Shown piece after piece: positions 32,496 to 44,106 of a stretch of 64,000 nucleotides of DNA (position 1 is the first letter of the stretch; every line of letters begins with the position of its first letter). The stretch is from Bisporella sp. PMI_857 (lineage: Eukaryota; Ascomycota; Leotiomycetes; Helotiales; Helotiaceae), in the NCBI GenBank assembly GCA_021307315.1, contig JAJSPD010000011.1, forward strand, positions 1 through 64,000, given 5' to 3'. Under the pieces are notes generated by a model. It was not told where the DNA came from. It made no database searches and worked only from the letters and a program-made list of their open reading frames with translations. Position numbers and translations under genes: made by a program.

Positions 32496-35005
32496 TTAAA
32501 ACATTATCATTAAGCTAGACTTACTGGAGGACTCCTCGTCTACTTGACATAGCATCTCAAATTGACTGGGTGGCCAGCTTTCAAGGTTAATATTTAAAGA
32601 GCTATCAGATGAGTAAGATGCTCGCTCAACAGTGGCCCTTAATAATCCCAATGTAGGCCCACTACTCTGCTCAACCGATATCCCCGGACTTTGGATACAA
32701 GGGACTTCGGCCGTCGGACCCGAATCCGTCATAGATACCGAATGTGATATAAAGGGAACAGGAGGCGTCGAATTTGGAAAGGTATTGACTGGTAGGCCGA
32801 GAGCTAATTGTCGTTGAAGTTCTTTAACCAAAACCGAATACCTGCGAGCAAATGGATTTCTCTGGCCACAGAACTCGAGGACTTGAATCGAAGCGTCGAT
32901 TGCGGCAAGCTCGCGGGCTTGATCATATATTCCTGGAAATCCATAAGCGCCCTCATTTTGTTTTAGTTTCCAGACAGCTGCAAGGATCATAATATGGGCT
33001 GCATTGATCAAGAAAAACCTGTTGGGGTATCAGTGCTTTATAGTGAGACCAGGATAGTCATGGTTGAACGTACACTGGCATGAACGACTTCTTCGGTGGG
33101 AATAGTGAACTTAACATTGCCGTAGCGCTGTTGATCAAGCGGGATGCATAGTCAATACTGAACTCAGAAGTTAGTCTTATTCGCTTAAAGCATATGATTT
33201 GTTGATCGGAATTAACGGGGGTTACGTGCCACAAAGTCGCTTCAGACGATATCGCCGATACAATAGGACCTCCAAAGTTACTTGACATCTTTGTTTTTAA
33301 TGCCTTAAATAGTAACGGCTTTGTGACCAACATCCACGCTCCTAGGTGCATGAAGTGTAAATTGAACTAAAATTGTATTAGATGAATACCCAAAACTCTC
33401 TGCATTAGAACTAACGATGGCCTCAGCCTGGTCTCTCGAGGATGTTAGAACCTCGCCTGATTGGACATATTGCTGAAGAGGACTTGGCAAACTTGACATC
33501 CATTTTTCGAGCTCGCTTTTGTATTGGCGGCATATATTAAGACTGGGCTTCTCTGAAAAATACATATCACGTAATATATCGCCTGATATTATTGCTAAAG
33601 TTGTGACATTATTTTGGGGGGTATTCTCCAAAGCTGACCTGAAAGTCGGGTCCTGTTGGCTATTATTAAAATGGCTGTAACGGGGACTCCTCTCTCTTAC
33701 CTTAAAAATGGGATCTCTAGAAATACTTTCCTTAATACGTGGCAGTCGTCCCAAGAAAATTGCCACCCAACTATTGCAGTACAATAAGATACCAAATGAT
33801 TACGGTGGTAATTCGAACGATATACATACCGGTCAACGGAGATTATTGTCAACCATAGCCGTCGCCATTCCTGATACTCGTTGTCCGATATTTCTTTCAG
33901 AATGTTATACCCTATATCTAGTTGAAATCTTTGAGCTCCTCGGATGGCGGCATCTGTCGATTGTAAGTTTTAGTTACGCTAATTATTTTGCTGTGAGCAT
34001 TAATGTTACCAAGGTGCATCCATACGGAATTCCATTTTGTTGGAGGCTGATAGATACAAAGAAGAAGCATCGCCCGTATGATCCATATCGTGCTTTGTGG
34101 GTTCTCATCAATGGCATCGTCGATGTATTTTTGGCCAATTTCATAGTACGTTGCTCCATCGGTGTCGTAAATATCATCGAATTGGACACCTACAGCGAAG
34201 ATTAAGAACATCTGGCAATACCACGAAATACTTATCTGGACCGGTTCTTCGTACATGAGGGCCAACTGGGCCTGTGCCTCCTCTCTGTTACAGACATAAA
34301 AAGTGGAGTTCTGATAGTCCAAAAACATGCCGAGAAGATGGCGAGAGACGTCATGTGATGGGAGGGAATCTTTTAGGATCTTACGGATATGATCTGGATT
34401 CCGCTCAAGAGCAGGCTCTCTAATGAGGTGGTTGTCAGACTGCCAGTTGCCAGGTGAGACTTGTTCCCTGACTATGAAGGAGACTTCACGATGAAAAGTT
34501 GGCAAGCTAGCAATGCCTGGTCGCACATCCAGAAGGGCATCTTCATGAGGCCTAGAGCCGTGATCTCCATCTAGATTAAGGCGTCGAACCTATGTCAGCA
34601 GTGTTAGCAGTGATACGCATTCGGTGAAAAGAGAGATGTAACACACGATGTCGTCGAATATCTCTGAGTAGAGGTGGTCGTAGTCTGCATCTGAAATGGA
34701 CAGCCGACTCGATCTATAAGGGTAATTAGTCAAGTACTAGTCAAAAGAAACATGCCGGAAACAAACCGTAATGTAGAGGAGGATTTATGCAATTCCCTAG
34801 TCTCTAGCGCTCGTGTCTTCGAGCCGTGGTAAGAACAGCTAATGTCCCGTAACTTGCAATTCGAGCACTGCGGCTGCTCCCCTCCGCATTTTTGATGCCT
34901 GGATTTGCACGTGTCGCATGTCAGCGTGCGCTGGGTGGGCTTGGTCACCCGATAATTATAGGATGATGACATGATTTGATGTGATAGATTGTGGGGTGCA
35001 TTCAT
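32496..35005 (-). pseudogene. Zn2Cys6 fungal transcription factor, with one frameshift
   Basis: Six exons can be joined across five GT-AG introns of 53-59 nt: 35005-34767, 34713-34647, 34589-34010, 33953-33830, 33770-33074 and 33018-32496. Residues ~30-57 form the zinc cluster CDTCKSRHQKCGGEQPQCSNC...C. The middle (FLIFAVGVQFDD, MHL.AAIRGAQRFQLDIGYN, LWLTIISVDR, VAIFLGRLP) follows the Fungal_trans domain, and the C-terminus (FLINAAHIMILAAVWKLK, LEFCGQRNPFARRYS) is also family-like. About 743 codons. Exon 5 changes frame near 33345-33350, between LVQFTLH and LGAWMLVTKPLLF: one base too many or two too few, with no splice site that rescues it. Either the gene is recently dead or the assembly has an error. 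An alternative ATG lies at residue 12. Confidence 0.75.
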
Positions 35006-35340
35006 TTCAAGGCCTCTTTTGGCGCAGTCGGACCACGAACCCCGTAATTATGCTGAAGTAATCATTATGTTGCCTAAGGCATGAAAGTTGAGCAAAACCT
35101 GTATTCTTTCAGCTATAGATATATATGGGCGGAGTACTGTAGAGTTGTTCAGCGAGAGCACAGAATGCGAAATGGAACCTACTTGTAGGGTGGAATTTAG
35201 CTAAGTACATAGTGGGGTAAATATGTGGTGACTCTAAACTAAGCCTAATTGGGAACAAATAATCATGTGACCAACACTCTATTTATTTATTGTATCCCAG
35301 ATCCTCCCAGCGCGGGAATCAACGAGCAAGGAACGGGTTA
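35006..35340. other. Upstream region of the Zn2Cys6 gene
   Basis: No feature recognised; ends at the TA dinucleotide flanking the mariner-like element. Confidence 0.45.
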
Positions 35341-36586
35341 CGGTTGGGCCAGGCTAGAAAAATCTTGGCCCAGGCCGCTAATTCCTTGGCAAATCGTCAA
35401 GAAATGCTCAAGCCTAGCCAACTGTTTGTGCAACAATTTGAAGCCTGAGTGAACTTAAGCGAAAGACCAAATGTGGTTAGAATTATGCTTGGCATATGCT
35501 CCACATAGGCTTAGTGTGCAGTGCCAAGCGAGCCGGGGAAGCGCGCCTTTGTAAATAAAGCTAGTTCTAATGTAGTAAGCTCGGCATAAGTCGTCAGCCA
35601 AAACTCTTAATAGAGGACTCATATTGTAAGCATATGCAAAGCATATCCTGGTATTCATTCTTACAGCAGAGAGACCCATTATAATAGGTGGAACAGTTGG
35701 CATATCTTTAGCATATATAGTTGACTCAGTGTTATGCCAAAAAAAGCGAAGAATGGCTTAAGGCATTGTCACATGGGAAAGCACGGGCCTCCGGCTTGCC
35801 AAGCTCGCCAAGCCTACGGAGCCCCTATTTTATAGAGGAGGCTCCTTCTGAGTTCTCCTGCTCTCTAGACAACAATATCATCACGATATCTCTGCGCACG
35901 CGTCCCATGCATGCAAAGCTCATATGCGAAGCTGGTATGCGACAAGTATCGTCATCGTTATCTCGAATAAAAGATAGTTTTTCAACATCTATCTGGTATA
36001 TGTTCAGCATATGTTAAATATATCGGCAAATGACTAGAATACCATCATTTGCCGTAAATATATACTTTATAAGGAATTCTACTTACACCAAGCTTATTCA
36101 TTTATTTAATTACAAACTCACTTGCAGTAGTCTTTATAGTTAAATCAATTAAGCAACGCAGTGTCACGGCCCTGGCTTCTTCTCGGTGGAGCTTGGCACC
36201 GGACCCCCCAGAGCTCGGACGGTGCTCAGCACCGGACATCCTAAAGCTCGCTTATACTGGCCTCCGGCCAGTTCCTGTATATAGAGCGCTGCTTTCCTTC
36301 CCTTCTTCTGTCCGTAGCTTGTTCTCTTAGTTATAACAATTGATAGTTGTTCACACCTCTGAGTCCTTCTACCTGATCTACGGATCGAGATCCCTGTTCA
36401 GCTTGAGTTGTTACACGCAGGAGTACAGAGTTGTAACGTTTTTATTTCAAAGTTTAAAAGTTATATTGTACGTGTCGCAATAGAAAACGCGAAGAGCATC
36501 TTTTTGGCATGGCCTATTCTATGCTTGGCATATGTCGGGGAGAGATTTCTGGCCTGGGACAAGATTTTTCTAGCCTGGCCCAACTG
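35341..36586. mobile_element. Mariner/pogo-like non-autonomous element with nested solo LTR
   Basis: Inverted ends of about 35 bp, starting cggttgggccaggctagaaa on the left and, read in reverse, cagttgggccaggctagaaa on the right, flanked by TA on both sides (35339-35340, 36587-36588). TA duplication is typical of Tc1/mariner/pogo elements. About 990 bp long once the nested LTR (36162-36415) is subtracted. It has no transposase frame, so it is a MITE-like derivative. Confidence 0.65.
36162..36415 (+). mobile_element. Solo LTR, family B (TGTCACGG...GTTGTTACA), copy 1
   Basis: 254 bp, with perfect target duplication cgcag (36157-36161 and 36416-36420). Contains a promoter-like ctgtatatagagcgc and pyrimidine-rich start region. 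About 90% like the copy at 61706-61959 by eye. Confidence 0.9.
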
Positions 36587-36920
36587 TAACCTCTGTAAGG
36601 AACAGTCGACGTGCTTTCTTCAAGGATTGTTTTTATAGCCTTCATGTGACCCAACGCTACTAATTTGTCGTTTTGATATCTCGTGTTTGCACATAAGCAG
36701 TCACATGCAGTCGGATAGCCAGTAAACGCGAAGTGTTTCTCATCACTGATTTGTTGTTGCGTTGTGTACGTGAATTCAATAGAGCGTAGCAGAGAGTGTA
36801 TTGTAGCTTGTAGAGCTGTAGGTCAATACAGGTAAAAAGGTTGAATTGAGTTCTAAGTACAAAGGCGGTGAGCTCAACCGAGCTTTGCCTTGGCAATTCA
36901 GGGGCGCTGCCTTACATAAT

Positions 36921-37151
36921 TGTTGGTATCACTCTCTGTGATACCTTCTTCGTATTGATGACTTGCAATAGCTTAAGTCGGTTACCCATGGGGCACGTAG
37001 CACCGCGATCTCAGCGCAGTGCTATATATGCTCGTTGTAGGTGGTTGACGTGTTCTTGATTGTTCTAAGTTACGTCCTACGAGCGAGAACTTAAATACAT
37101 TCAGGTGGTGGCCTGTGCGTCATGGAACGTTCACATGACTTTATACCAACA
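36921..37151 (-). mobile_element. Solo LTR, family F (TGTTGGTAT...TACCAACA), copy 1
   Basis: 231 bp with inverted ends TGTTGGTAT/ATACCAACA and perfect target duplication ataat (36916-36920 and 37152-37156). It shares the gcacgtagcaccgcgatctc block with copies at 41550, 48775 and 59066-60870. Confidence 0.85.
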
Positions 37152-37273
37152 ATAATATTTGTTTAATTTATCCCTCTATAGATAAGCGGATGACTGCTTT
37201 GCACTAAAGCTCAAATACGTGTCAGGCAAGCTGAAGTGCCACAAAGGAGGGGGATGATATATCCTGCGCCTCT

Positions 37274-38609
37274 TTACCAGGTTCTTCTAGGGTCTAAACT
37301 GGCCACGTTCATACAACTAACTTTTCCATCGATTATGAGCTCACTAATCGCCTTTCCTGTTGCAGGAGCATTGGAGATGCCCCAGCATGAATGTCCGGTA
37401 GCTAGAATAAGTCCTGCTAACTCAGTATAACCTACCATAGGATCGCTGCTAGCTCCAATATCTAACGTGGGCAAGTAGCACGCACGTCTTCCCGTCACTT
37501 GGCCCTTCCGCAACTCGTCCGATATGCTCATAGCAGCATTGATGATATCTTGGCACTTATCAGAAGAAACTTCAACAGTATTATCAGGGGGTGGCAAAGG
37601 AATCTCTAAATCTCCTTGACTACAGATGTAAACCTCATTGTTCGGACGTGCATAAATTTCCAACGAGATGGATTTCGCTGCTGTAACGGTCGGTTGGGAG
37701 TCGTAGAGGCGGATATCAGAGAACAAACAGTAAGCAGACACTGGCCGTTTGAGCTTGATAGTCGCGCTGTGCGCGCGCAGTGGGTGGATCCGAACTTTCG
37801 GATGCAGCACAGGGGTCCAAGGTCCTGCGGCAAGCACAACAATGGTAGCTGGAAGAGTTTGCTGTTCTAAGGTAGTCTTGTCCACGTAAGTGACCGAAGT
37901 AACCTTCTTTTGTGTCAAATCATTGAAGGAGGTCATTGGTGAAGTATTCCCGGACGCTCCGTCCGCGTTGCAGCAGTTGATATGCTCCACCCTTCCCATA
38001 ATAATCCTTGCCCCACTTTGCTCAGCCAGCCTTGCCATAGACTTTGTAAATTGAAGAGGGTACACCTGTGCAGTGGAGCTCGCGTCTGCGAATTCTTCGT
38101 AGGCTTGTACGCTCTTGTAGTCAAACCAGTCTAGGTCATCTGGCAGTACCGGCGATTTCTTCGGGTCTCGGGTCCACCATTTCCCCAGGTCAATGTTCGG
38201 ATAGCTGCTCGACTCCAGTTTGGAACTATCATTTCGCTGGGACGCAACAGCAGTCAGTTGTCCGCATCGAACGCGACGATAGCCCCAGAGCTCAGTGCCA
38301 TTATAGTCTCTGGCCAGTTGATCATGGAGGTCGAAACTTAGCTTAGCAAGGTTGTTCGGGTAGGCCCAGGCAGCTAGAAGCCCACCAGCTTTCCCTGAAG
38401 CTCCATTAGCCAGTTTCCCGGCTTCAATGAGCGTGACAGCGTGGACGGAGGGATCAAACTGAGGGTGATGGGTGAGGTAGTATGCCGTCGTACACCCTAT
38501 GACCCCACCTCCTAGGTACCCTTCATGTTAGCGATGAGTGACTACTGTAGTGTGCCAGACAACACGTACCTATAACAACAATATTCTGTTGCTTCTTGGG
38601 AGCAGACAT
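37274..38609 (-). CDS. FAD-dependent amino-acid/amine oxidase (DAO family)
   Basis: Two exons (38609-38570 and 38511-37274) joined across a 58-nt intron (GTACGT...CCTAG) give 425 residues. The N-terminal Rossmann motif is built across the splice: NIVVI + GGGVIGCTTAYYL, followed by the acidic end of strand 2 (LIEAG) and GASGKAGG. The middle has VVLAAGPWTPVL, and the C-terminus GLILATGHSCWGISNAPATG, the usual second FAD contact of the DAO family (PF01266). Related fungal proteins oxidise amino acids or sarcosine-like amines; the substrate cannot be told. The start lies in a 133-bp tandem duplication (see repeat). No frameshift inside. Confidence 0.85.
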
Positions 38610-38772
38610 GTTGTGTGCAATTGCCCGTGTTCCTTAGATCCCACCTCCTAGGTACCTTCATGTTAGCGATGAGTGACTACTGTAGTGTGCCAGACAACAC
38701 GTACCTATAACAACAATATTCTGTTGCTTCTTGGGGAGCAGACATGTCGTGTGCAATTACCCGTGTTCCTTA
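38505..38772. repeat. Tandem duplication of exon 1, intron 1 and start region of the DAO gene
   Basis: Unit 1 (about 38505-38637) and unit 2 (about 38638-38772) repeat head to tail with few differences: cccacctcctaggtacc, cttcatgttagcgatgagtg, and the start codon. Unit 2 has one extra G after agcagacatg's neighbouring ttgggg run, which shifts the frame after MSAP, so only unit 1 can start the oxidase. Confidence 0.85.
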
Positions 38773-39741
38773 GAAGTAGATGAAATATCAGACTGCTAAG
38801 ATAAGAGTTCTTTCTATGTATGCTTAGTCAGGACTCTGAGGAACCCTCGCCAAGTCCGAGGAACCCTTGCCAAGTCCGAGGACTTCTTGGTGAAACTCCG
38901 AGGGCTTACCCTCCAACAGCTGGGGCGCCACTCAGTGATTGGCTTTTACTTCCCCAGTCATCACGGCTCTGCTCATAGCTAATGTCGATAAGATTGCCAT
39001 TCTGAATCCGAATCTGAATCCGTGTCTGCGTCTGTATCTGAGTTTGAGTCCGAGTCTAAATTGTCTAAATCCTCAGGGTCGCACTCGTCTTAAATGCCAT
39101 TTTCAATCCAAGTGGAGAGCTTGATGAACAGAGGAGTCCAGGAGCTTAGCGTGACTTAAGTCGCGGTGTAAATGCAGATCCTACGTGATGCTTCATGTGC
39201 TGGTTTCCCGCGCACTCTTACTGCCAGTGCATAGACGTCTGCCATTAGGGCTTATTTCGAAAATTAGGTCTTTGATTATGTATTTTAGTGAAGTTGCCCA
39301 TGTGCAACTTTTTATTAATCCCGTCCCCGCACTTTTTTTCCCTTATAGTTTTTTAGGTTCCCAAACTCCTCGGAATAAAGAGGTGGGTCCGCAGGGCATG
39401 GCCTTGCATCCCCTCGCCCCGCGCTCCACGATCGCCTCCTCGGTGGGATTAGCGAGCCACCCGCTATGCCTTTTCGTTGTCCCCCCATGTCCCCAGCTTA
39501 AAAGGAGATATTAAATACGACAATTATTTACGTGTAGAACACTCCAACCGGTTACCTATTTTCAGCAATCGGCTGACCGAAATTTCTCATAACTTGACTG
39601 CTGCCTTACACTAATTATTACTATGGAATCTCAGGTATGCCACCTTTGCTTTTTAGCCAGTTGTATAAGTGGATCTATACAAGGGTCGCTCTTATACCCG
39701 TAAACTTGCTGGCTTTTACGAAAAGTGTTTTGCTTTCCTAG
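38773..39741. other. Intergenic with short tandem repeats
   Basis: 38830-38890 has three copies of a gaggaacccttgccaagtcc-type unit. 38998-39060 has a run of 6-bp tctgaa/tccgag words. The segment 39620-39741 may hold the first exon of the bHLH gene (an ATG at 39623 followed by gaatctcag and GTATGC), but the phase does not fit the next exon clearly. Confidence 0.5.
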
Positions 39742-40735
39742 AAATACTCGGCGTTTAAACTCATCTGCTGACTTTCACCTAACCCAGCTTTTTGATCAAT
39801 TTTTAGAAGATAGCTGGCCAGCGGAGCCCTGTGGATCAAAGTCTATCAACACTCCGTCAGATTTGTGGCTAAACTATTTATGGTTCAATCGTATGTTTTA
39901 GCCAAAGGTCTTTAGAGATTACTCTAACTCTATGGTACAGAATACAACCCATTTGCCTACAATTTTGAGGACTTGCAAAGCATTGACGGCCTAGAATCCG
40001 GTTTCAACCTATCTGAACTCCCATCGCCAATATCGGATTCCTCTTCTCATAGTGTTAAAGACCCGCTTGAGCAGCAACCACTCACCGATTCCTGGGTTAT
40101 ACCCACCACTTTTGAAAACAGTACAAGCACCCCATCTGCTCTATGCATTTGCCCATTTAGGGACAACTTCCCCGTTATCGCGATTCCCAGCGTGGCTTCA
40201 TCTCCAGGCAGCCCCGAGCCCAATCTACCTCAGGATGTTGACGCAGGAACAAAGAGGCGAACAATGCGCGCGCGAAAACATTGGTCCGAAAATACTCGAG
40301 TCAAGTCACCTTGCTCCAAAGGCCAAAATGCTCACAATCTCATTGAGAAGAGGTATCGGACCAACTTGAACAGCAAGATTACGGCCTTGCGCGATAGCAT
40401 CCCTAGCCTCCGTTCTGCGATGAAGGAGGACGATGGAGGTGAAGATGCCATGGATAGTGACATTGGTGGAAACGGGAAGATTCCGAAGTGCAATAAGGTA
40501 AATTATATTTTTCGATTATTCCCTAAAGCACTAATTGGCCCCAGCCGTCCACATATTTGCGTGGTAGCTAATTCTCGATCACGTGCTAACAACAACGCTT
40601 CAGGGCATAGTCCTTGACAAGGCTATCAAATATATCGCGGAGTTAGAGAGACGGGCAGAAAGTCTGTCCAAAGAAAATTCTAGGCTTCAGTTAAAGGTTA
40701 GAGGCAGTATACCTAGCTATAGTTTCTTAGAATAA
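39742..40735 (+). CDS. bHLH-leucine zipper transcription factor (SREBP-like)
   Basis: Three exons are supported: 39742-39890, 39941-40497 and 40604-40735; the introns between them are 50 and 106 nt. A first exon carrying the start codon lies further upstream and was not fixed. The basic-helix region reads [20 protein letters not shown]; the Tyr in EKRYR is the residue that marks SREBP-type bHLH proteins. An acidic loop (about 30 residues) follows, then, after the intron, [20 protein letters not shown] and the start of a zipper. A Ser/Pro-rich region precedes the bHLH. No membrane segments follow, so this is a short nuclear form and not a full Sre1-type precursor. Target genes unknown. Confidence 0.75.
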
Positions 40736-41136
40736 CGGTACTAAGGGGAAGTTCTTCGAGTTACTAGTTTGACCCTCTGTAAGAATAACATTGATTTCCA
40801 TATCTAGCTTCGTGATTGCTTTCTTTGATTGCTCAATCGATGCCTAAATATTGTCTCCTTGTTCTCATCTCTGAATACAACCCTCCTCCAAGCACTTCCA
40901 TCTGAATTTTGTACCAAGCTTGATACAGAGCTTGTACTTTCACACATCCTTAAAGGTAGCCTCCAAAAAAATCTTCATTTTTCAGATCTTCCTGGCCCTG
41001 TTACTCTCTTGCACAATTTTGGTGGAACGTATCCCAATTAAAATCCCCGCAGACGTCGAAATATGCAACTATTTAACCAATGGGAAGTCGGCGAACTAAA
41101 CTCAATAATCTGTATTCTTAATTATTGGTAACAAGA
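40736..41136. other. Intergenic
   Basis: A 70-codon plus-strand frame (40829-41041) has no recognisable domain and is not called. Nothing else seen. Confidence 0.45.
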
Positions 41137-41319
41137 TCACCCGCTTTTACTTTGCAGCATGTAAATGTTTGTGGCTATAATAGTAAGATCTTTTTGTAAT
41201 GCTACTAGCAGCTTTGCATAAAGAACGCAGCTGTCTTTGAGTTCTTCTAGGCCGAAGCGAGGAATATATGTATAAATCGATAAGCCGTGAGAAAAGTGTT
41301 TGTGAGTGGGATATGTCAC
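41137..41319 (-). pseudogene. Hsp20 N-terminal fragment with upstream flank
   Basis: The minus strand reads HFSHGLSIYTYIPRFGLEEL and KDSCVLYAKL, then LQKDLTIIATN, matching residues ~33-80 of the intact Hsp20 at 54030-54632. The frame then runs out at a stop. The match continues upstream of the start (41320-41510 against 54630-54945: gatatgtcacactgata, tatgaaactttgg, gagagctcgtt, gcgtgatcatt), so promoter and 5' coding region were copied together. Truncated. Confidence 0.75.
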
Positions 41320-41549
41320 ACTGATAATTTTAGTTGATATGAAACTTTGGAACTATTTTACGAGAGCTCGTTCGTTTGCGGTTGCAAAAGAATCGTACGA
41401 GAGGGCTGCTTATCCTGCCATATGGAATCGTATGGAGAACTATATGAGCGAACATGCCAGCCCACCGCCAAGATGGATTTGTGTGGTGACAGTGGCGTGA
41501 TCATTTTACCAACGGGTACGTGACATCCTTGCATGTGCTACTGTGATAG

Positions 41550-41775
41550 TGTTTGTATCACTCTGTGAGTGATACTTCTTGGTTTCTGATAACTTGAAAT
41601 TGCTCAAGTCAGCACCCACGGGGCACGTAGCGCCGCGATCTCTGCGCAGTGCTAGCATGCTCGTTATAGGTGGTTGACTTGTTCTTGATTCATTCCTCAA
41701 AGTCTATGCTACATACAACAGTATATGCCCATGTGGTCCGTGCGCCGCGGGGTGTGCTATTCACTTGTACCGACA
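41550..41775 (-). mobile_element. LTR family F, copy 2 (diverged)
   Basis: Starts tgtttgtatcactctgtgag and runs through the gcacgtagcgccgcgatctc block to about cttgtaccgaca. Flanking pentamers (gatag, caatt) do not match, so the ends or history are uncertain. Confidence 0.6.
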
Positions 41776-42350
41776 CAATTACCCAATCGCAATTAACAGT
41801 TTTCGTACCACGACGATAAGTGGGTCTTGCCTTTAACAATAATATATAGCGGTAGCGTATAGCCATACGAACTGATACTTTGAATAACTGTAATCTATCC
41901 TGTATTTGCTTAAATTAGAAAATTTCAAATGCCTTAAAATACCACTATATTTACTTGTTGCCGTGAATTTTCCTTTTTCGACTTGCTGAAAACCACCTTC
42001 CCGTTGGCCGACCGCTACAGAACAACCCCACTATGAAATGGAATCACCCCACATAGCCACTTAAGCCATGCCCCCCTGAGTCCAAACTAAAATATGCTTC
42101 CTTGCCTTGACTTAGGCCTCAGAGATCGCATATAATAAACCTCACCCTCACTTTCACTCTGTAATTCATCATAATTCTTCCTCTAAGTGATCATTATGCT
42201 AGTCTGGCCTGTTGTTTAGCCCACACACTGCACAAAATCCACAATATCTAAGAGGGCCGCTAGCATCAATGCCATACCGAAAAATAAACAGAACTCCATA
42301 AGCAGGATAGAAACATCGTTACAATATCCAATCAATCTCTTACAGTTATC
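41776..42350. other. 5' flank of the CBM21 gene
   Basis: Contains pyrimidine-rich stretches (for example the run around 42135-42185) before the ATG at 42351. No other feature seen. Confidence 0.4.
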
Positions 42351-43576
42351 ATGCCACCACCACAAGCAGAAGAAATGCTAATAGCAGTTCATATCGACCA
42401 AAAGGTAACGCAGACTACTCGCGATATCTCGCACGGTAGATTAAACACCGGCTCACCACCGCTCATCAACTTACAGAATACCCCCTCTCCAAAGACACCG
42501 TTGGCTGGTTCAAAAGACGTGTTTATAAGTGATGAGGATGAAGCAAAAAAGCCAATACAAGGCAACTCTCCGACGTGTAGCAAAGGGTTAGGGGAGCCAC
42601 TCAAGCCCGCAATTCGACTTTTATTGCCAAATTGGCCACCGTCAAACATGCCTAGTACCCCCACATTTTCCAAGGCTGTTCAATTTGACTTACATCTTGA
42701 ACATGTCCGATACTTTCTCCAAGCTGATAAACCGTTGGCAGTCAGTGCGGGATCATCGCCTGTTGAAGTATATAATAGCGGCTCTAGGCTTCTCTTTGAT
42801 AGAATTAATTCCGGTCCATGCAGTCACCCATTCGAATGGGAACTAGTGATGTCGAACTTCACTGTAGAGACACCCGTCCGCCTGTTACTCCCGGTGAGAG
42901 TAGAACGGGTATCCTTACTATCGGATAATAGTACTTTGGTCGGAAACGTTGCTGTAGCAAATCTTGTGTTTAATAAATATGTCGCTGCTCGATTTACATT
43001 CGATAACTGGGAAATGACATCGGAAGTTGTTGCGGAGTTCAACTATAGTGTTCATCAACCGAAGCACACTAATGGATACGATCGATTTAACTTTAGTATT
43101 AAGCTTGCTGATCAAACAAAACTAGAGGTAAAGACGATGCTCTTTTGTGTAGGTACTTGGTCAATGGTCTGGAATACTGGGATAACAACTCGGCCAACTT
43201 CCAGGTCAACTTTAGGAAAAAGCTAAAACAACAGAACAGGAACGGGAAGAAAGGCACTCAAAGGGCATCCGGCAACCCTACTCAGATGTTTTCAAACTCT
43301 AACGGACCTTACACCACAAAAACAGCCTCAAAGTCAATCGCTGATACAACTGACGTGTTATTTTCCCTCACCATGGGCAATCGCTCTTTAAGTGATGCCA
43401 AAGCCTCTTACAAAGCTGCCCCTTCAGTTGTGTCCAGTATAATTAGAGCGGACCCCTTGCAGCAGGATACGATTGCGAATCCTTTCCTAGCTTCACAATC
43501 ATACAATGAACTGCTGGAAAAATATTGCTTTGTATGTGTAAAAATGAGCATCACGGATGCTGTAGTTTTTAGCTAA
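42351..43576 (+). pseudogene. PP1 regulatory (glycogen-targeting) subunit with CBM21 domain, one frameshift
   Basis: The frame from 42351 gives 265+ residues of a Gac1/PIG-type protein phosphatase 1 targeting subunit. It has a Pro/Ser-rich N-terminus, a PP1-docking RVxF-like KAVQF (108-112) within FDLHLEHVRYFLQADKPLAV, and a CBM21 carbohydrate-binding domain (from VRVERVSLL to LEVKTMLFCV). At 43150-43156 the reading frame slips by one base: the conserved continuation RYLVNGLEYWDNNSANFQV is in the next frame, which stays open to 43576 and ends YNELLEKYCFVCVKM. The combined length is about 408 codons. Known partners steer PP1 to glycogen synthase. The break sits in the CBM21 core, so the protein would lose its sugar-binding face unless it is a sequencing error. 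Confidence 0.75.
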
Positions 43577-44106
43577 ATGTTGCTACAGTTTGGGTTCACA
43601 AAGAGTCCGCAAATGTCTAACTACAAGACTTTACGATCTTACTGATGCGACGACTGGTTCATGCTTGATTCAGTCTATTCCATATTCAACAATTCTTCAT
43701 TTACGATGGAGAAGAAATCCTCGCTGTCATGAACTCAGGATGATAAGGTGTTAAGCTTCTCGTTCGGCGGACTGCAGTCGATATCTAGCAGCTATTTCAG
43801 GGAGTTGTAGTCTGATTTTTCCAATGATACTGATGGAGTCCAGAAGGTAACTAGAGTCTTGGGATCTATTGGCCTATACGCCAAAGTCTATAGAGAGAAG
43901 ATCTATTCCGTAGGGTGGGAATTATAAGGAAGTAGATGGTCACGTCTGCTGATAAGATCCTAATAACTACGATAAGAGAGTATTATTTAGGTTGAGCACG
44001 AATCTTCTATCATGGGAAATTCTATTTATTTATATAGAGCCTTTGTGTCCTGGATCATGAAGATCATTATGTTCTCAATGATAGTCAAGTGATGACGCAT
44101 AGTTAT
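43577..44106. other. Intergenic
   Basis: No gene recognised. A TATA-like tctatttatttatatagag lies near 44019-44037, possibly part of the LTR remnant whose other end is at 44630 (read in reverse). Confidence 0.4.
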
